Shown here: one piece after another, positions 50,164-61,496 of the stretch
How the letters are laid out: each line of letters starts with the position of its first letter
Numbering within the stretch: the first letter of the stretch is position 1
NCBI RefSeq assembly: GCF_033115175.1
Contig: NC_084844.1
Span: 36,923,885-36,987,884, forward strand
Reading direction: 5' to 3'
Source of the DNA: Lepus europaeus
Lineage: Eukaryota > Chordata > Mammalia > Lagomorpha > Leporidae
Length of the DNA: 64,000 bases
The notes under the pieces: generated by a model
What the model was told of the DNA's origin: nothing
Databases searched by the model: none
What the model saw: only the letters and a program-made list of their open reading frames with translations
Program-made: the position numbers and the translations under genes

Positions 50164-50277
50164 GGCTGTGAATTTTGATAGTTGAATAAATACCTCAGTG
50201 TGTCCTTTTTGTCCCTAATTAGAGCAGACATTTTCTGTGTGTTCCATCCTGTTCTGGATATAGAACATAGATATTGT

Positions 50278-50556
50278 TTAAGAATTATTTGAGAATGAGA
50301 CTGAGAGATAGAGAGAGCTCCCATCCTCTGTTCCGTTTTTTCTAAATGCTCACAGTGGCCAGGGCTGGAGCCAGGAACTAAGAACTCAATTCAGGTCTCC
50401 CACATTGGTGACAGTAATACAGTCCTTTGAGCTATCACCACTGCACACTGAGGCCTACATTAGCAGGAAGCTGGAGTGAAGACCCATAGCCAAGAAAAAC
50501 TCAGGTACTTTGATATGGGGTACAGGTGTCTAAAACCACTAGGTCAAACACTGTCC
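50278..50556 (-). repeat. Old CSINE
   Basis: Strongly diverged reverse copy recognised by CAGTGGCCAGGGCTGGAGCC, CAGGTCTCCCACATTGG and ATTAGCAGGAAGCTGG. Confidence 0.7.
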
Positions 50557-50641
50557 CATATGTACATTAAAAACAAAACAAAACAAAACAAAACCTTGAA
50601 GATGTACATGTATTCCATAGCTACAAAGAATAACTGAAAGT

Positions 50642-50970
50642 GGGGCCAGCATTGTGGGATAGTGGTTTAAGCTGCTGCCTACAATGCCAGCATCCCATGG
50701 GGCGCTGGTTTGAGGCCTGGCTGCTCCACTTTTGATCCAGCTCCCTGCTAATGTACCTGGGAAAGCAGCAGAGGATGGTCTAAGTCTTTGGGCCCCTGTA
50801 CTCATGTCGGGGACTCTGAAGAAGCTCCTGGCTTAGAAGCTCCTGGCTTCTGTCTGGCCCAGCCCCAGTTTCTGCAGCCATTTGGGGAATGAACCAGCTG
50901 ATGGAAGACTCTTTCTCTCTCTCTCTCTGCAACTCTGCCTTTCTAATAAATAAATCTTAAAAAAAAAAAT
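50642..50970 (+). repeat. CSINE
   Basis: Head GGGGCCAGCATTGTGGG. GAAGCTCCTGGCTTAGAAGCTCCTGGC is a small tandem duplication near 50,820. Confidence 0.85.
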
Positions 50971-51039
50971 AACCTGAAAGTAAAATTATTTTCCTTTCTA
51001 AAAGGATGTTAGTGGCCACGAACACTTGCAAATACAATT

Positions 51040-51108
51040 CTATAACAGTTCTGTGAGATACACGTTAGAAAGTATTATATAATCTTGTTTTACAAATAAG
51101 GAAACGGA
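51040..51108 (+). repeat. MIR/L2 relic
   Basis: TGTTTTACAAATAAGGAAAC resembles the central MIR/L2 motif. The CSINE at 51,109 and the one at 51,497 cut it into pieces. Confidence 0.5.
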
Positions 51109-51440
51109 GGGGCTGGCATTGTGGCATAGCTGGTTAAACCTCTGCCTGTGATGCCGGCATCCCATATGGGAGCTGGTTCAAGTCCCAGATGTTCCATTTT
51201 CAATCCAGCTCCCTGCTGATGTATCTGAGAAAGCAGTGGAAGATAGTCCAAGTGCTTGGGCCCCTGCACCCACATGAGAGACCAGGAAGAAGCTCCTGGC
51301 TTCAATCTGGCCCTTCCCCAGCCATGTGGCCGTTTGGAGAATAAACCAGAGGATGGATGTTCTCTCTGTCTCTCCCTCTTCGTCTCTGTCGCTGTCTCTG
51401 TAATTCTGACTTTCAAATAAATAAATATTTTTAAAAGTAA
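51109..51440 (+). repeat. CSINE
   Basis: Head GGGGCTGGCATTGTGGC and tail CAAATAAATAAATATTTT. It sits inside the old relic, whose AAGGAAA motif appears on both sides. Confidence 0.87.
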
Positions 51441-51496
51441 GGAAATGGACTTACTTCCCGAGAATTACGATAAATTGTTTGTCAGAGCTTGGATTT

Positions 51497-51801
51497 TTTG
51501 TTTTGTTTTATTAGAGTTACAGAGAGAGAGAGAGATAGAAAGATCTTCCCTCTGATGGTTCACTCCCCAAAAGGCCACCATGGCTGGCACTGCATCGATC
51601 TGAAGCCAGGAGCCAGGCGCTTCCTCCTGGTCTCCCATGCGGGTGCAGGGCCCAAGCACTTGGGCCATCCTCCACCGCCCTCCTGGGCCACAGCAGAGAG
51701 CTGGCCTGGAAGAGGAGCAACCGGAACTAGAACCCGGTGCCCATATGGGATGCTGGCGCTGCAGGTGGAGGGTTAGCCATGTGAGCCACGGTGCCGGCCT
51801 C
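51497..51801 (-). repeat. CSINE2-like with 14-bp target duplication
   Basis: CAGAGCTTGGATTT flanks it at 51,483-51,496 and 51,802-51,815. Confidence 0.93.
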
Positions 51802-52026
51802 CAGAGCTTGGATTTGAACTCCTGCCTGACTTCACTGTCCTTGCTCCTAATGACTATGCCATTCTGACTTTAGAAACTTGTATACTTAGAGTTTTATGAA
51901 CGTTTTTGTAGGGAAGGGGGCAAATCTGGGATTTGGGGTCTGTTTTTGACCTATGAGTTCATAAAGTAGGCCATATCAGTTGGAAGAAGGTGAAATAAAT
52001 GATTTCTGTTCTCTTTGCTTTTTAAG

Positions 52027-52107
52027 ATGGTGATGGAATTTCCTGACAATGTGTTAAATCTCGATGGGCATCAAAATAATGGTGCACAGCTAAAGCAGTT
52101 CATTCAG
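52027..52107 (+). CDS. GGNBP2: GGNBP2 coding exon 2
   Basis: 81 bp, 27 codons, phase 0 at both ends. Acceptor GCTTTTTAAG, donor CAG|GTAATAG. It encodes MVMEFPDNVLNLDGHQ then NNGAQLKQFIQ. It begins with ATG-GTG-ATG, which gives internal methionines but not the gene start, since exon 1 joins in frame. Confidence 0.97.
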
Positions 52108-53259
52108 GTAATAGCTTTTAAAACATCAGTGCTTTCAGTGGTGTGTGTGTATGTGTATGTGTATAAATGTGTGTGAAGAGTCATTTAAAGTTCCTCTGCA
52201 AATAGTTTGTTTCACCTAGAGTTCACTAAGTCTTCAGGTTGTGCTGACGTTGCTTTCTCTTTTACTGTTGCTACAGTGAGTATGGTTACGTGAGTTCTGG
52301 ACCTGTTGTGTGAAAGAGAGTTGGTGGTATTGTGGTATTATGTTAACATTCTGTGTGTCAATAGGACTCTTTAATTTTACCAGACCATCTTTCACAGTTT
52401 TTAACAGATAGGGTACACAACTATTCATTAAAAACTTGTAGATTTTCTTCTGTAGTAATTGTTTTGCTTAAGTTAAAAAAAAATTAATCTTGTATGGTAA
52501 ACTAATTTTCATTGAATTCCTGAGAAATGAGACATCTTTTAAATACACTTAAGATATAGAAGGTAACTTGTTAATTTACTGGAAGACTATTTCTGCCTTT
52601 AGAGAAAAAATGATATATAAATGGTGAATTTTTTTTCTTTGTATAAATGCTGAATGTTTTAGTGAATCTGGAAGTGTCGAATGTAGTATAACCATAACTC
52701 CATCAGGTAGAAGTTACTGGAGTTTTGTTCATTTCTCTGCAGCCATGGTTCTCAGTCACTTTTCTGCCTTATTATAACCAACAGATAACAGTATATTAGT
52801 TATTCACTGCAGGCTCCTACATAGTTAAGATAGGCCTTGTTTTACCCACTAATCATAATACACCTGTCCAAACCTCCAGGTTGAGAATTGCTGTTCTACA
52901 TGATCATTGTCCTGACTTGACTCATAGTGTGAATTATGTGTCTATTTTGAGAGTGCCAGGTTTAATACTTAGTGAACAAGCCCTGAATTTCCAGATGCAG
53001 GGCATCCTTTTGTGATGCTGGGGTACATACTGCTTAGTGTTGGCATCCTAAGCAGAATTTCTTATACCCTGGATTCTGAATTAGGGAGTTTTATGAAATA
53101 AACTCGGTATAGCATGGACAAGATGCGATTGCCTTGATTTTCTGCTTCACTTGCAGATACCAGGGTCAAACCCCGCTCAGACTGTACTAGGAACCAATAG
53201 TAGTGAAAAGAACTTTTATGTCTTAAAAGTCTCTTAATTTTTCTTTCTCTTTTTCTCAG
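52108..53259 (+). other. GGNBP2: GGNBP2 intron 2
   Basis: SINE-free AT-rich intron with a short (GT)n stretch near 52,140. It ends in the polypyrimidine tract TTCTTTCTCTTTTTCTCAG. Confidence 0.8.
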
Positions 53260-53513
53260 CGACATAGTATGCTTAAGCAACAAGACCTGAGTATTGCCAT
53301 GGTGGTTACATCACGTGAAGTCTTAAGTGCACTTTCTCAGCTTGTCCCGTGTGTTGGATGTCGGCGCAGTGTGGAGCGCCTCTTTTCCCAGCTTGTAGAG
53401 TCTGGAAATCCTGCTCTTGAACCACTGACAGTAGGGCCCAAGGGAGTCCTATCTGTAACCCGAAGTTGCATGACAGATGCAAAGAAGCTTTATACGTTAT
53501 TTTATGTACATGG
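53260..53513 (+). CDS. GGNBP2: GGNBP2 coding exon 3
   Basis: 254 bp: 84 codons plus two bases of a glycine codon. Acceptor TTTTCTCAG, donor ATGG|GTAGGT. It encodes RHSMLKQQDLSIAMVV, then LVPCVGCRRSVERLF and SCMTDAKKLYTLFYVH. The CVGC pair and later cysteines are part of the cysteine-rich pattern that earned the protein its zinc-finger name. No stop or shift. Confidence 0.97.
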
Positions 53514-53579
53514 GTAGGTATAAGCATTTAAGAGAAAGTGAGTTTAAGTTTTTAAACAGCTTGATGACAGTGGCAGCTG

Positions 53580-53580
<1 letters not shown>

Positions 53581-53609
<29 letters not shown>
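53581..53609. repeat. Poly(T) run
   Basis: About 29 T just after exon 3 of GGNBP2. A second T-rich run is at 53,890-53,918. Confidence 0.85.
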
Positions 53610-53615
<6 letters not shown>

Positions 53616-53749
53616 GGCAAAGATGTGTCCAATTTTATTTTGTGATTTGTTGGTGAATGTAAAGTTGTGCTTGTGTTGAGGGAGATAGTAACAAGTAATC
53701 TGTTAGGTACTTATCATACTGATAAGTTAGGGGGGAAAGAGGATAGAAT

Positions 53750-54540
53750 TAAATATGAAGGGTAATCAGGGAATGCCTTTCTGATAAAATGACTTTGAAT
53801 ATTACTTAAATGAAGAGAGTAGGGAGCCATGTACAAATAGCTAGAGGAAGGGGGAGAAGAAACAAGCAATGGGTTAGAGGTGGTGAGTTTTTTTTTTTGT
53901 TTTTTTTTTTTTTTTTTGTTATGACACATCTGAGGAATAGCAAGAAAACTGTTATGGCTGGAACCAGATAAATGAAGGAAACAGTAATAGAAGATCCTGA
54001 GATCTTCTGTTTTTACTTGTAGTGAGATTAGAAGCTTTGGGAGAGTTCTGAGCAGATGAATGTGATACAATCTGACTTGAAGTTCGGCTTACTCTGACTT
54101 CTGTACTGAGAGTAAAGTGTAGGGAGGCAAGGAGTGTACACAGGCAGGGCAGGGGGAGCACAGAAACAGGGTCTGTAATGATCAGTGGGGCAGGTGATGG
54201 GGAAGTGGGCCAGAGGAATGGCCATGCAGACAATGAGAAATGGTAGAATCTTGGACATATTTTGAGGAATGAGCCAACAAGTTTTTGGATAGATTGGTCA
54301 CAAGAGAAGGTGTGAAGAATGATTGTTAATTTGTGGTCTGTAAGACAGACATGATTTCTGTGTACTGAAATGGACAAGACTGAGGGTAGCAATTTTTCAG
54401 AGCTCACTTTTGGTTATGTAAGTGAGAGACCAGTTGGGCATTCAAGAAGAGTTCAGAGAAAGCTGGCCTAGAGCTATAAACTTGTGTCATTTAATGACTT
54501 TAAACAGGAAAGGAAAAGTGGTCTAGGGACCAAACCTAGA
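53750..54540 (+). repeat. L2 relic, about 0.8 kb
   Basis: CAGGGAATGCCTTTCTGATA, GGAATAGCAAGAAAACTG, GTGATACAATCTGACTTG, CTTCTGTACTGAGAGTAAAG and ATTTTGAGGAATGAGCC run in the order of the L2 3' region. It continues after two SINEs at 55,257-55,340 (TTTTGACCAGAGAAATCACG). Diverged. Confidence 0.65.
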
Positions 54541-54582
54541 GGTTTTCCTATTTAGAGGAGATGGGGGCCCCCCTTTGGGAGG

Positions 54583-54913
54583 TTTTTTTTTTTTTTTTTT
54601 TTTTTTTAAGATCTATTTATTTATTAGAGAGGCAGAGAGAGAGAGGGAGAGAGAGAGGGAGAGAGGTCTTCCATCTACTGTTTTACTCCCCAAATGACCA
54701 CAACAGCTGGATCTGGGTCGATCCGAAGCCAGGAGTCAGGAGTTTGTTCCAGGTCTCCCATGTTGCTGCAGGGGCCCCAGGACTTCGACCATCTTCTACT
54801 GCTTTCCCAGGCCATAGCAGAGAGTTGGATCAGAAGTAGAGCAGCCGGGCTTGAACTGGCACCCATATGGGATGCTGGCACTGCTGGTGGTGGCTTTACC
54901 TACCACAGCACAG
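54583..54913 (-). repeat. CSINE
   Basis: Reverse copy with a GAGA-rich CT tract and about 25 T at the left. Right end GCACAGGGCC. Confidence 0.86.
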
Positions 54914-54929
54914 GGCCTGCACTGGGAGT

Positions 54930-55256
54930 TGTTTTGTTTTGTTTGATTATTTGAAAGTCATGAGTTACAGAGAAGAAGAGAGAGAGCTTAAAAAAACTTC
55001 CATCAGCTGGCTCACTCTCTAGATGGCCGCAACAGCCAGGGCTGGGCCAGGCTGAAGCCAGAGGCCAGGAGATTTCATCTAGGTTTCCCATGTGGATGGC
55101 AAGGGACCAAGAATTTGGGGTCCCTCCTACTACTTTCCCAGGCCATCAGCAGGGAGCTGGATCCTAAGTGGAACAGCTAGGTCACAAACCAGCACCCATA
55201 TGGTATGCTGGCATCACAGGCTGCAGCTTTACCTTCTGTGCCACACTGCTGACCCT
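54930..55256 (-). repeat. CSINE
   Basis: Reverse copy from TTTTGTTTTGTTTGATTATT to GCCACACTGCTGACCC. Same orientation as its left neighbour. Confidence 0.82.
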
Positions 55257-55356
55257 GGACTTTGGAGTTTTGTTCTGCCTGGAAAAAGAAGCCTTGGAAG
55301 TTTTTGACCAGAGAAATCACGTAATCTGATCAGTGTTTGAGAGAGCCTCTCCCTTG

Positions 55357-55620
55357 GAGCCGGCCCTGGGGCATGTAAAGGCACGTCCTGCAATGCTGGC
55401 ATCCCATATCGGCACTGGTTCTTGTCCTGGCTGCTCTACTTCCAATCCAGTTCCCTGCTAATGTGCCTTGGAAAGCAGCAGAGGGTGGCCCAAGTGCTTG
55501 GCTCCTCCACCCACGTGGGTTACCTGGATGAAACTCCTGATCATGGCTTTGGCCTGCCTCTCCTTCTCTCTCTGTGTAACTCTGACTTTCAAGTAAATAA
55601 ATTAAAAAGTTAAAAAATTT
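55357..55620 (+). repeat. CSINE, internally deleted
   Basis: Head GGAGCCGGCCCTGGGGC. It lacks the part between CATGGCTTTGGCC and the CT tract. Tail CAAGTAAATAAATT. Confidence 0.8.
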
Positions 55621-55664
55621 TAGCATTTATATAAAGCTTTCATTAATGGCTCATCAAGAATAGT

Positions 55665-55994
55665 ATTTATTTATTTTTAGACAATTTATTTGACAGGTAG
55701 AGTCACAGACAGTGAGAGAGACAAAGAGAAGGGTCTTCCTTTTCTGTTGGTTCACTCCCCAAATGGCCACCACGGCCGGAACTGTGCCGATCCAAAGCCA
55801 GGAGCCAGGTGCCTCCTCCTGGTCTCTCATGCGGGTGCAGGCGCCCAAGCACTTGGGCCATCCTCCACTGCCTTCCCGGGCCACAGCAGAGAGCTGGACT
55901 GGAAGAGGAGCAGCCGGGACTAGAACCCAGAGCCCACATGGGATGCTGGCGCCGCAGGCGGAGGATTAACCAAGTGAGCCATGGAGCCAGCCCC
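55665..55994 (-). repeat. CSINE2-like nested in a TTTA-rich tail
   Basis: TATTTATTTATTTTTA occurs on both sides (about 55,664 and 55,995), which fits insertion into the tail of the next SINE. Confidence 0.87.
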
Positions 55995-56007
55995 TATTTA
56001 TTTATTT

Positions 56008-56679
56008 TTAAAGGTTTATTTGAGAGGCAGTGATAGAGAGGGGTCTTTCAACTGTTGGTTCACTCCTGAAAAGGCCTCAGTGTCTGGAACTGGGCTGATT
56101 AGGAGCCACGAGCTTCTTCTGGGTCTCCCATGTGGGTTCAGGGGTCCAAGGACCTGGACCATCTTAACGCTGCTTTCCCAGGTGCATTAGTAGAGAGCTA
56201 GGTAGGAAGTGGAGCAACCGGGACTTGAACTGGTGCCCATAAGGGATTTTTGGGGGCTGGCATCGTGGCTCACTTGGTTAATCCTCCATCTGCAGCACCG
56301 GCATCCCATATGGGCACCAATTCTAGTCCCAGTTGCTCCTCTTCCAGTCCAGCTCTCTGCTGTGGCCCGGGATGGCGGTGGAGGATGGCCTAAGTGCTTG
56401 GGCGCCTGCGTGAGAGACCAGGAGGAAGCACCTGGCTCCTGGCTTCAGATCGGTGCAACGCTGGCCATAGCGGCTGTTTGGGAAGTAAACCAACGGAAGG
56501 AAACAGACCTCCCTCTCCCTCTCACTGTCCCTCCCCTCCCCTCCATCTCTCTCTCTCTCTCTTTCTCTCTCTCACTCTCACTCTCTCACTGTCTGTAACT
56601 CTGCCTGTCAAATAAAAAAAGGGAGGATTTGGGCACTGCAGGAGGCGGCTTTACCTGCTGTGGTACAGCGCCAGCCCTA
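56008..56679 (-). repeat. CSINE split by a plus-strand CSINE
   Basis: Body 56,008-56,250 (to GGTGCCCATAAGGGAT) and head 56,626-56,679 (GGGCACTGCAGGAGGC to CAGCGCCAGCCC) make one reverse copy. Confidence 0.85.
56252..56622 (+). repeat. CSINE2-like with expanded CT tract
   Basis: Head GGGGCTGGCATCGTGGC. The CT-rich tract (56,510-56,595) is about three times the usual length. It is inserted into the reverse copy around GGGATTTTTGG / GGAGGATTTGG. Confidence 0.88.
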
Positions 56680-56814
56680 AAGATATTATATATTCGGATG
56701 TTTAGGAAAAGAAAGATGACTGAGAATCATGTAGCAGTTAGCTCTAAAATACTAGAGTGCTAGGCGTTCTGGGGATGAGTGAGAAAGATGCTGTGTGGAA
56801 AAAAAGAGTATAAG

Positions 56815-57180
56815 GGCCGGTGCCGCAGCTCACTAGGCTAATCCTCCGCCTTGAGGCGCCGGCACACCGGGTTCTAGTCCCGGTCGGGCCACCAGATTCT
56901 GTCCCGGTTGCCCCTCTTCCAGGCCAGCTCTCTGCTGTGGCCTGGGAGTGCAGTGGAGGATGGCCCAAGTGCTTGGGCCCTGCACCCCATGGGAGACCAG
57001 GAGAAGCACCTGGCTCCTGCCATTGGATCAGCGCGGTGCACCGGCCGCAGCGCGCCTACCGCGGCGGCCATTGGAGGGTGAACCAACGGCAAAGGAAGAC
57101 CTTTCTCTCTGTCTCTCTCTCTCACTGTCCACTCTGCCTGTCAAAAAGAAAAAAAATAATAAAAAGAAAAAAAAAAGAAA
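56815..57180 (+). repeat. CSINE2-like with ~13-bp target duplication
   Basis: AAAAGAGTATAAG occurs at both ends (56,802-56,814 and about 57,180-57,192). Intact young copy. Confidence 0.92.
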
Positions 57181-57347
57181 AAAGAGTATAAGGTAAGCCT
57201 GTCAACTATTTTTGACAGACTGGGAAAGGAGAAGGAGGATGAATATAGACTTTTTGGGTTTAGAATTTGTCCAATGAGAAATTTTCAAGGTAGATTTTAT
57301 ACAAACTTGAATATACATCAAACTCTTAAAAGTTTATTTTTAATTAG

Positions 57348-57446
57348 GTCCAAACTCAATGACATGATAGATGCTATTCCAAAAAGTAAGAAGAACAAAA
57401 GATGTCAGTTGCACTCCTTAGATACGCACAAGCCAAAACCTTTGGG
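57348..57446 (+). CDS. GGNBP2: GGNBP2 coding exon 4
   Basis: 99 bp. The first base completes the glycine codon from exon 3, and two bases of the next glycine codon end the exon. Acceptor TTTTTAATTAG, donor TTGG|GGTAAG region with GT at 57,447-57,448. It encodes SKLNDMIDAIPKSKKNK then RCQLHSLDTHKPKPLG. A basic patch (KSKKNKR) lies in the middle. Confidence 0.97.
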
Positions 57447-58205
57447 GTAAGTAGAATTGAATACCAAGATACTTTGTCATAATTAAGATTACAAATGTTG
57501 ATCATAATGTTTAAAAAAATGCATTGCTAGTTTTAATTCATTAATTTATTACTGTCTATGACATGGGTCAAATGATTGTGTCTTTATTCTGTAGGCCTTT
57601 CTGCATTGAGACATAGAGGGTCTTAAAATTGATTTGGTTTTAATTTTTTTCCCTATATTAAATATGTTTTAGAGTAAGAGGGTTGAGATATTTGTGTGAA
57701 TGTTTGTTACTAATATTAAGATTTTCAAAGTAGTGATATCATTCTTTGTATCATAGTCATAATGTATAAATTATTTTTCTTTCTCATCTCTATCCATAAT
57801 ACTTTAACAAGGATATTTTAAAAATCTTGAATCATGTATAGCAATGTGTCTTTATGTAACTAATTTGCAGTTTTCTTGTTGGTTAGGTGCTACAGTGTCC
57901 AAGGCCAGTGCCAGAATGTGCCCTACAAAATTGCTTGGGGGTGGGGATGGTAAGGAGAAACCATGGAATTTGAAGGGAATTTCTAAGAAGTAACATTTTT
58001 TTTCTAAGAGAATGAGATGATACAAAACTATACTTCTGAATTAATTTTAAGTTAATTTTTTGAGCAACTCATTGGTGTCAGGTGGCACCATTGTTATATA
58101 GACATTTTCTTCCCTAATAGAAAGACCTGGATGATTAAGTGGTGGTATGTTTATCTCCTAGCAAGCTTGTTTTGTTTAATTTTTTTTCCTGTATTATGAA
58201 ATAAA
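57447..58205 (+). other. GGNBP2: GGNBP2 intron 4, first part
   Basis: AT-rich, no SINE, no exon signal. Confidence 0.6.
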
Positions 58206-58209
58206 AAAA

Positions 58210-58525
58210 AAAAACTTATAAAAATTTTGCTTTGACTATTGTCAAACACAGAAAAGTCTAAAGACTATACAAATGGAGAACTGTGTACCTTCACCCAGAT
58301 TTAGCTGTTACCGATTTACCACATTGATTTCATTTATCTACCTTTTTATTTGCTTGAGTATTTTAAAGCAAATCTGAAACGTCATGTATTCTACATTTGT
58401 CCACATCTCTAAATACAGGGACATTTTCTTTTATAACCTCACTGTCATTAAAACACATAACAAGTTGAACTGTAATACTCTAACACCCAGTTCATATTCA
58501 CATTTCCCTTGTCTCTTTAGTGTCC
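58210..58525 (+). repeat. Old L1 (L1M-type) 3' fragment
   Basis: CTTCACCCAGATTTAGCTG, TTTTAAAGCAAATCTGAAACG and CCACATCTCTAAATACAGGG follow the sequence order of the 3' ends of old mammalian L1 elements. Assignment by eye. Confidence 0.55.
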
Positions 58526-61382
58526 TTTTACATTGATTGATTTGATCAGGATTCAGAGAAGAACCACACTTTACATGATTTCTAACTGTAGAAGTATTCT
58601 GAAGCCAGTAAAGCTCTATACAGCCTAAAGTAGTTTTCTGAGGATAGTTATTGTTTACATACCTGATTTATTAATATATTCAGAGAATTTCTGACTGTTT
58701 AAATGCAAAGTTCAGTGTGATTTTCTTGTTAGAGAACAGCCTATTTACTGAAGGCACAGAATAGTAGTATGGTGTAGTGAGAGCCTGCCTTGTGCTTGTT
58801 ATGTGAGTTCTTCATTGAGGTAGAACACAGTGGGTACCCAAACGTCTTACACGTTTGTACTATTGCTGCCTGCCCTTCCACCTTGGCTCTTAAGTCCATC
58901 TTTTGTTTTGTCTTCAGTGATTTTGCCTTGTTCATAGTTACCTATTAAATTGATGGCTGGCTGTGTTTTCGTATCTTTTTTAAGTTAAAAAGGCAGCAAA
59001 CCTTCATAGACTTCACAGACTCTTCCTACATCTACAGTCCTACTACATGGGTAGTCAAATGTTTTAGAAGATTGCTGAGTATGGAATCAGTATGAATGAA
59101 GTTATTAGTTTATTTGAAGCAGTATTGCTTGACGAAGGTAGCTTCAGTTATTCCCACATGCTATATGGATAGCAGGCCAGTTTACATAATCAAGACTCCT
59201 CCAACTTGGCTGCTCTTTCCACTGTTAACTCCTCATCTCTGCCCTTTTTTGTTTAAGTTTTCTTCAGGTAAGGTATGATACAGTTGATTAGTTTTCTGCC
59301 TAATAAATACCAGCGGTCCAGGTCACCCTTTTTGGGAGTTTTCTCATATCCACCCGTAAAACTAGGTTATTGTCTTGTCTGGGAGTAAATTTGAGGTCCA
59401 ACGGAAAGGTCTACACCAAGGTTGTAGGATTGGAGCTGATAATACTGGATTGTTTTAGAGAACAATATATAAGATCAGCTAAAGAGAAAGAGTAAAAAGA
59501 GAAGTGTTCAAATTAATGGTGGAAAAGAAGCCAGGAAAGACACTTGAGAAAGAGAGACCAGGTAGATAGGAAGAAGCAGAAGTACAGTTGTGTTCCGAGG
59601 TGGTCTGATCAGCGATGTTGATGTTGCTGAGTCATTGAGGACTCAAAAGTGGACATTGGGTTTGGCAACACTGTGATACTTGGTTATCTCCATGAGCAGA
59701 GCTAGTGGTTGAGTTAAAGCAGAATCCTGATTGGTGTGGATCGGAAAGTATGCATTGTAACATTGTAATGGGTTAAGCTGTGAATGGAAAGTACTGGAAT
59801 AGAACGAGGAAATGGAAAGGCTACTTTTCCCAATGCTTGATTTCATAGGAGTTTCACAAAATCATAGGGTTTAGAAGGGTAATGGATAAAAGACTGATTT
59901 GAGCTGTAAAACTTGCTTACATAGCTTATTTTTACAATAATACATTGATATTTGAGTGATAATCATTCCTCCGTTCTGATTGCTCGTTATGAACCTTTTC
60001 CTTAGTTATAAGAACTTGAGTTTGAGAGTTAATTCAGCTCTATTAGAAATATGAGAAGAGCTGAATACTAGCTCTACTAGTTAATTGAGCATTACTAGAA
60101 ACAGGAAATATGCAAGTTGAGAGGAGAAGGCTATAAAATGGAAGGTAGAGCAGGAGTAGAGGTTTTCGTTGTCAAAAATAAAGGAAGTTAAAACTTGAGC
60201 CAAGCTGTTTTGAGAGAGAATAGGGTGCCGAATTGTATGTGTGACCTTGTATGTGGGGCAGGAGATTGATAATGTACCTACTGGGCTATACAGGGTAGGT
60301 TAAGTAAAGATTTGCAGATTTTTTCATCTTAAGCCATCCAAGATAATGAATTTCTAGGACTGTAGTGAGACCTGCAGAAGATGAGGCAGGAGCCAGTTGT
60401 TCAGAATCATGAAAAATCAAGATGACTCATTGAAAGGAATATGGACACACATTTCTCTTGGAATGCACAACTGCAACAGAACAAAATGTATGACCAGAGC
60501 CACACTGAAACCTGTAGGGGAGGGAGAGTCGGGGAAATTTTTAGTAAGTTTAAACAAAGTTATTTGTATAGTACTTAATTATTAACGTAGGCTATGTAAA
60601 GTATTCATAGTAGTGTGCTGTCTTCATTTTAGTTTATGTAAATGTGATTTACTATAACTAGATTAATCTGTTATTTTCTCAGCTACTTATAAATCTGAAG
60701 GTAGATAAGAATTTTGTTACCTTGGACTAGCTGTAATCAGAGTGATTTTTTTTAAAAAACTTAATGATCATACTAAGTCAATCAAAACCTCTTAGAATTT
60801 TGGTATGTGTAAGATTGTGTTTATAGGTGAAAATACTTTGTAACTTTTTTTAGTGTTTTGACTTTAGAACAACATGCCAACTGTATTTATTCATAAAATG
60901 CTTATAGTATATTAGCTTGTTGCTATCTAGATAACTATAAATGTTATTAAGTTTTATCAGGTAAATTTGGTAGTTAAGTAAAATTTTTATGTAAAGATGT
61001 AGCACATGTGTAAATAACATTTTAATATTATGTAATTAAATTTTTGTACACTAATCTTACTACTATCTTAATGTATTAAAGAATTGATTATTTTAATTTA
61101 GATTGTAGAAATTATTCCTTCAGATTACCTAAGTGTCACTAAGTTTTGTACCATACTGTGCTACAGTGAAGGGAGCAGTAGCAGTGTCAGTTCAGAGAAG
61201 TTAAGTACAGATAAGAGAAGTAGTGAAGACCACAGGAAGGACAGCAAGTGTAGGATCATTTTCCATTATGGACCTTTCCAGGGAACGGCCAGGTAAAATC
61301 AAGCAATCCTTTATTCTTGCTTTTTTTAAATGTTTTATTCTTTTATATTTCTCCTTTTCACTAATACTTACTCTTCCTGCAG
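58526..61382 (+). other. GGNBP2: GGNBP2 intron 4, SINE-free part
   Basis: 2.8 kb with no CSINE. The part 59,480-60,560 (GAAGCCAGGAAAGACAC, CATTGGGTTTGGCAAC, TGAGACCTGCAGAAGATG) looks like a further diverged L2. The intron ends in CTTACTCTTCCTGCAG. Confidence 0.55.
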
Positions 61383-61496
61383 AGGTTGTTGGATGGATGT
61401 GTGGGAACTAATGTCCCAGGAATGCAGAGATGAAGTAGTTTTAATTGACTCTAGTTGTCTTCTAGAAACTCTAGAAACATATCTGCGGAAACACAG
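61383..61496 (+). CDS. GGNBP2: GGNBP2 coding exon 5
   Basis: 114 bp: one base, 37 codons, two bases. Acceptor CTTCCTGCAG, donor CACAG|GTAAG. It encodes GCWMDVWELMSQECRDE then VVLIDSSCLLETLETYLRKH. Last GGNBP2 coding exon found in the window. The next one should start with the continuation of the arginine codon and lie beyond 64,000. Confidence 0.97.
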
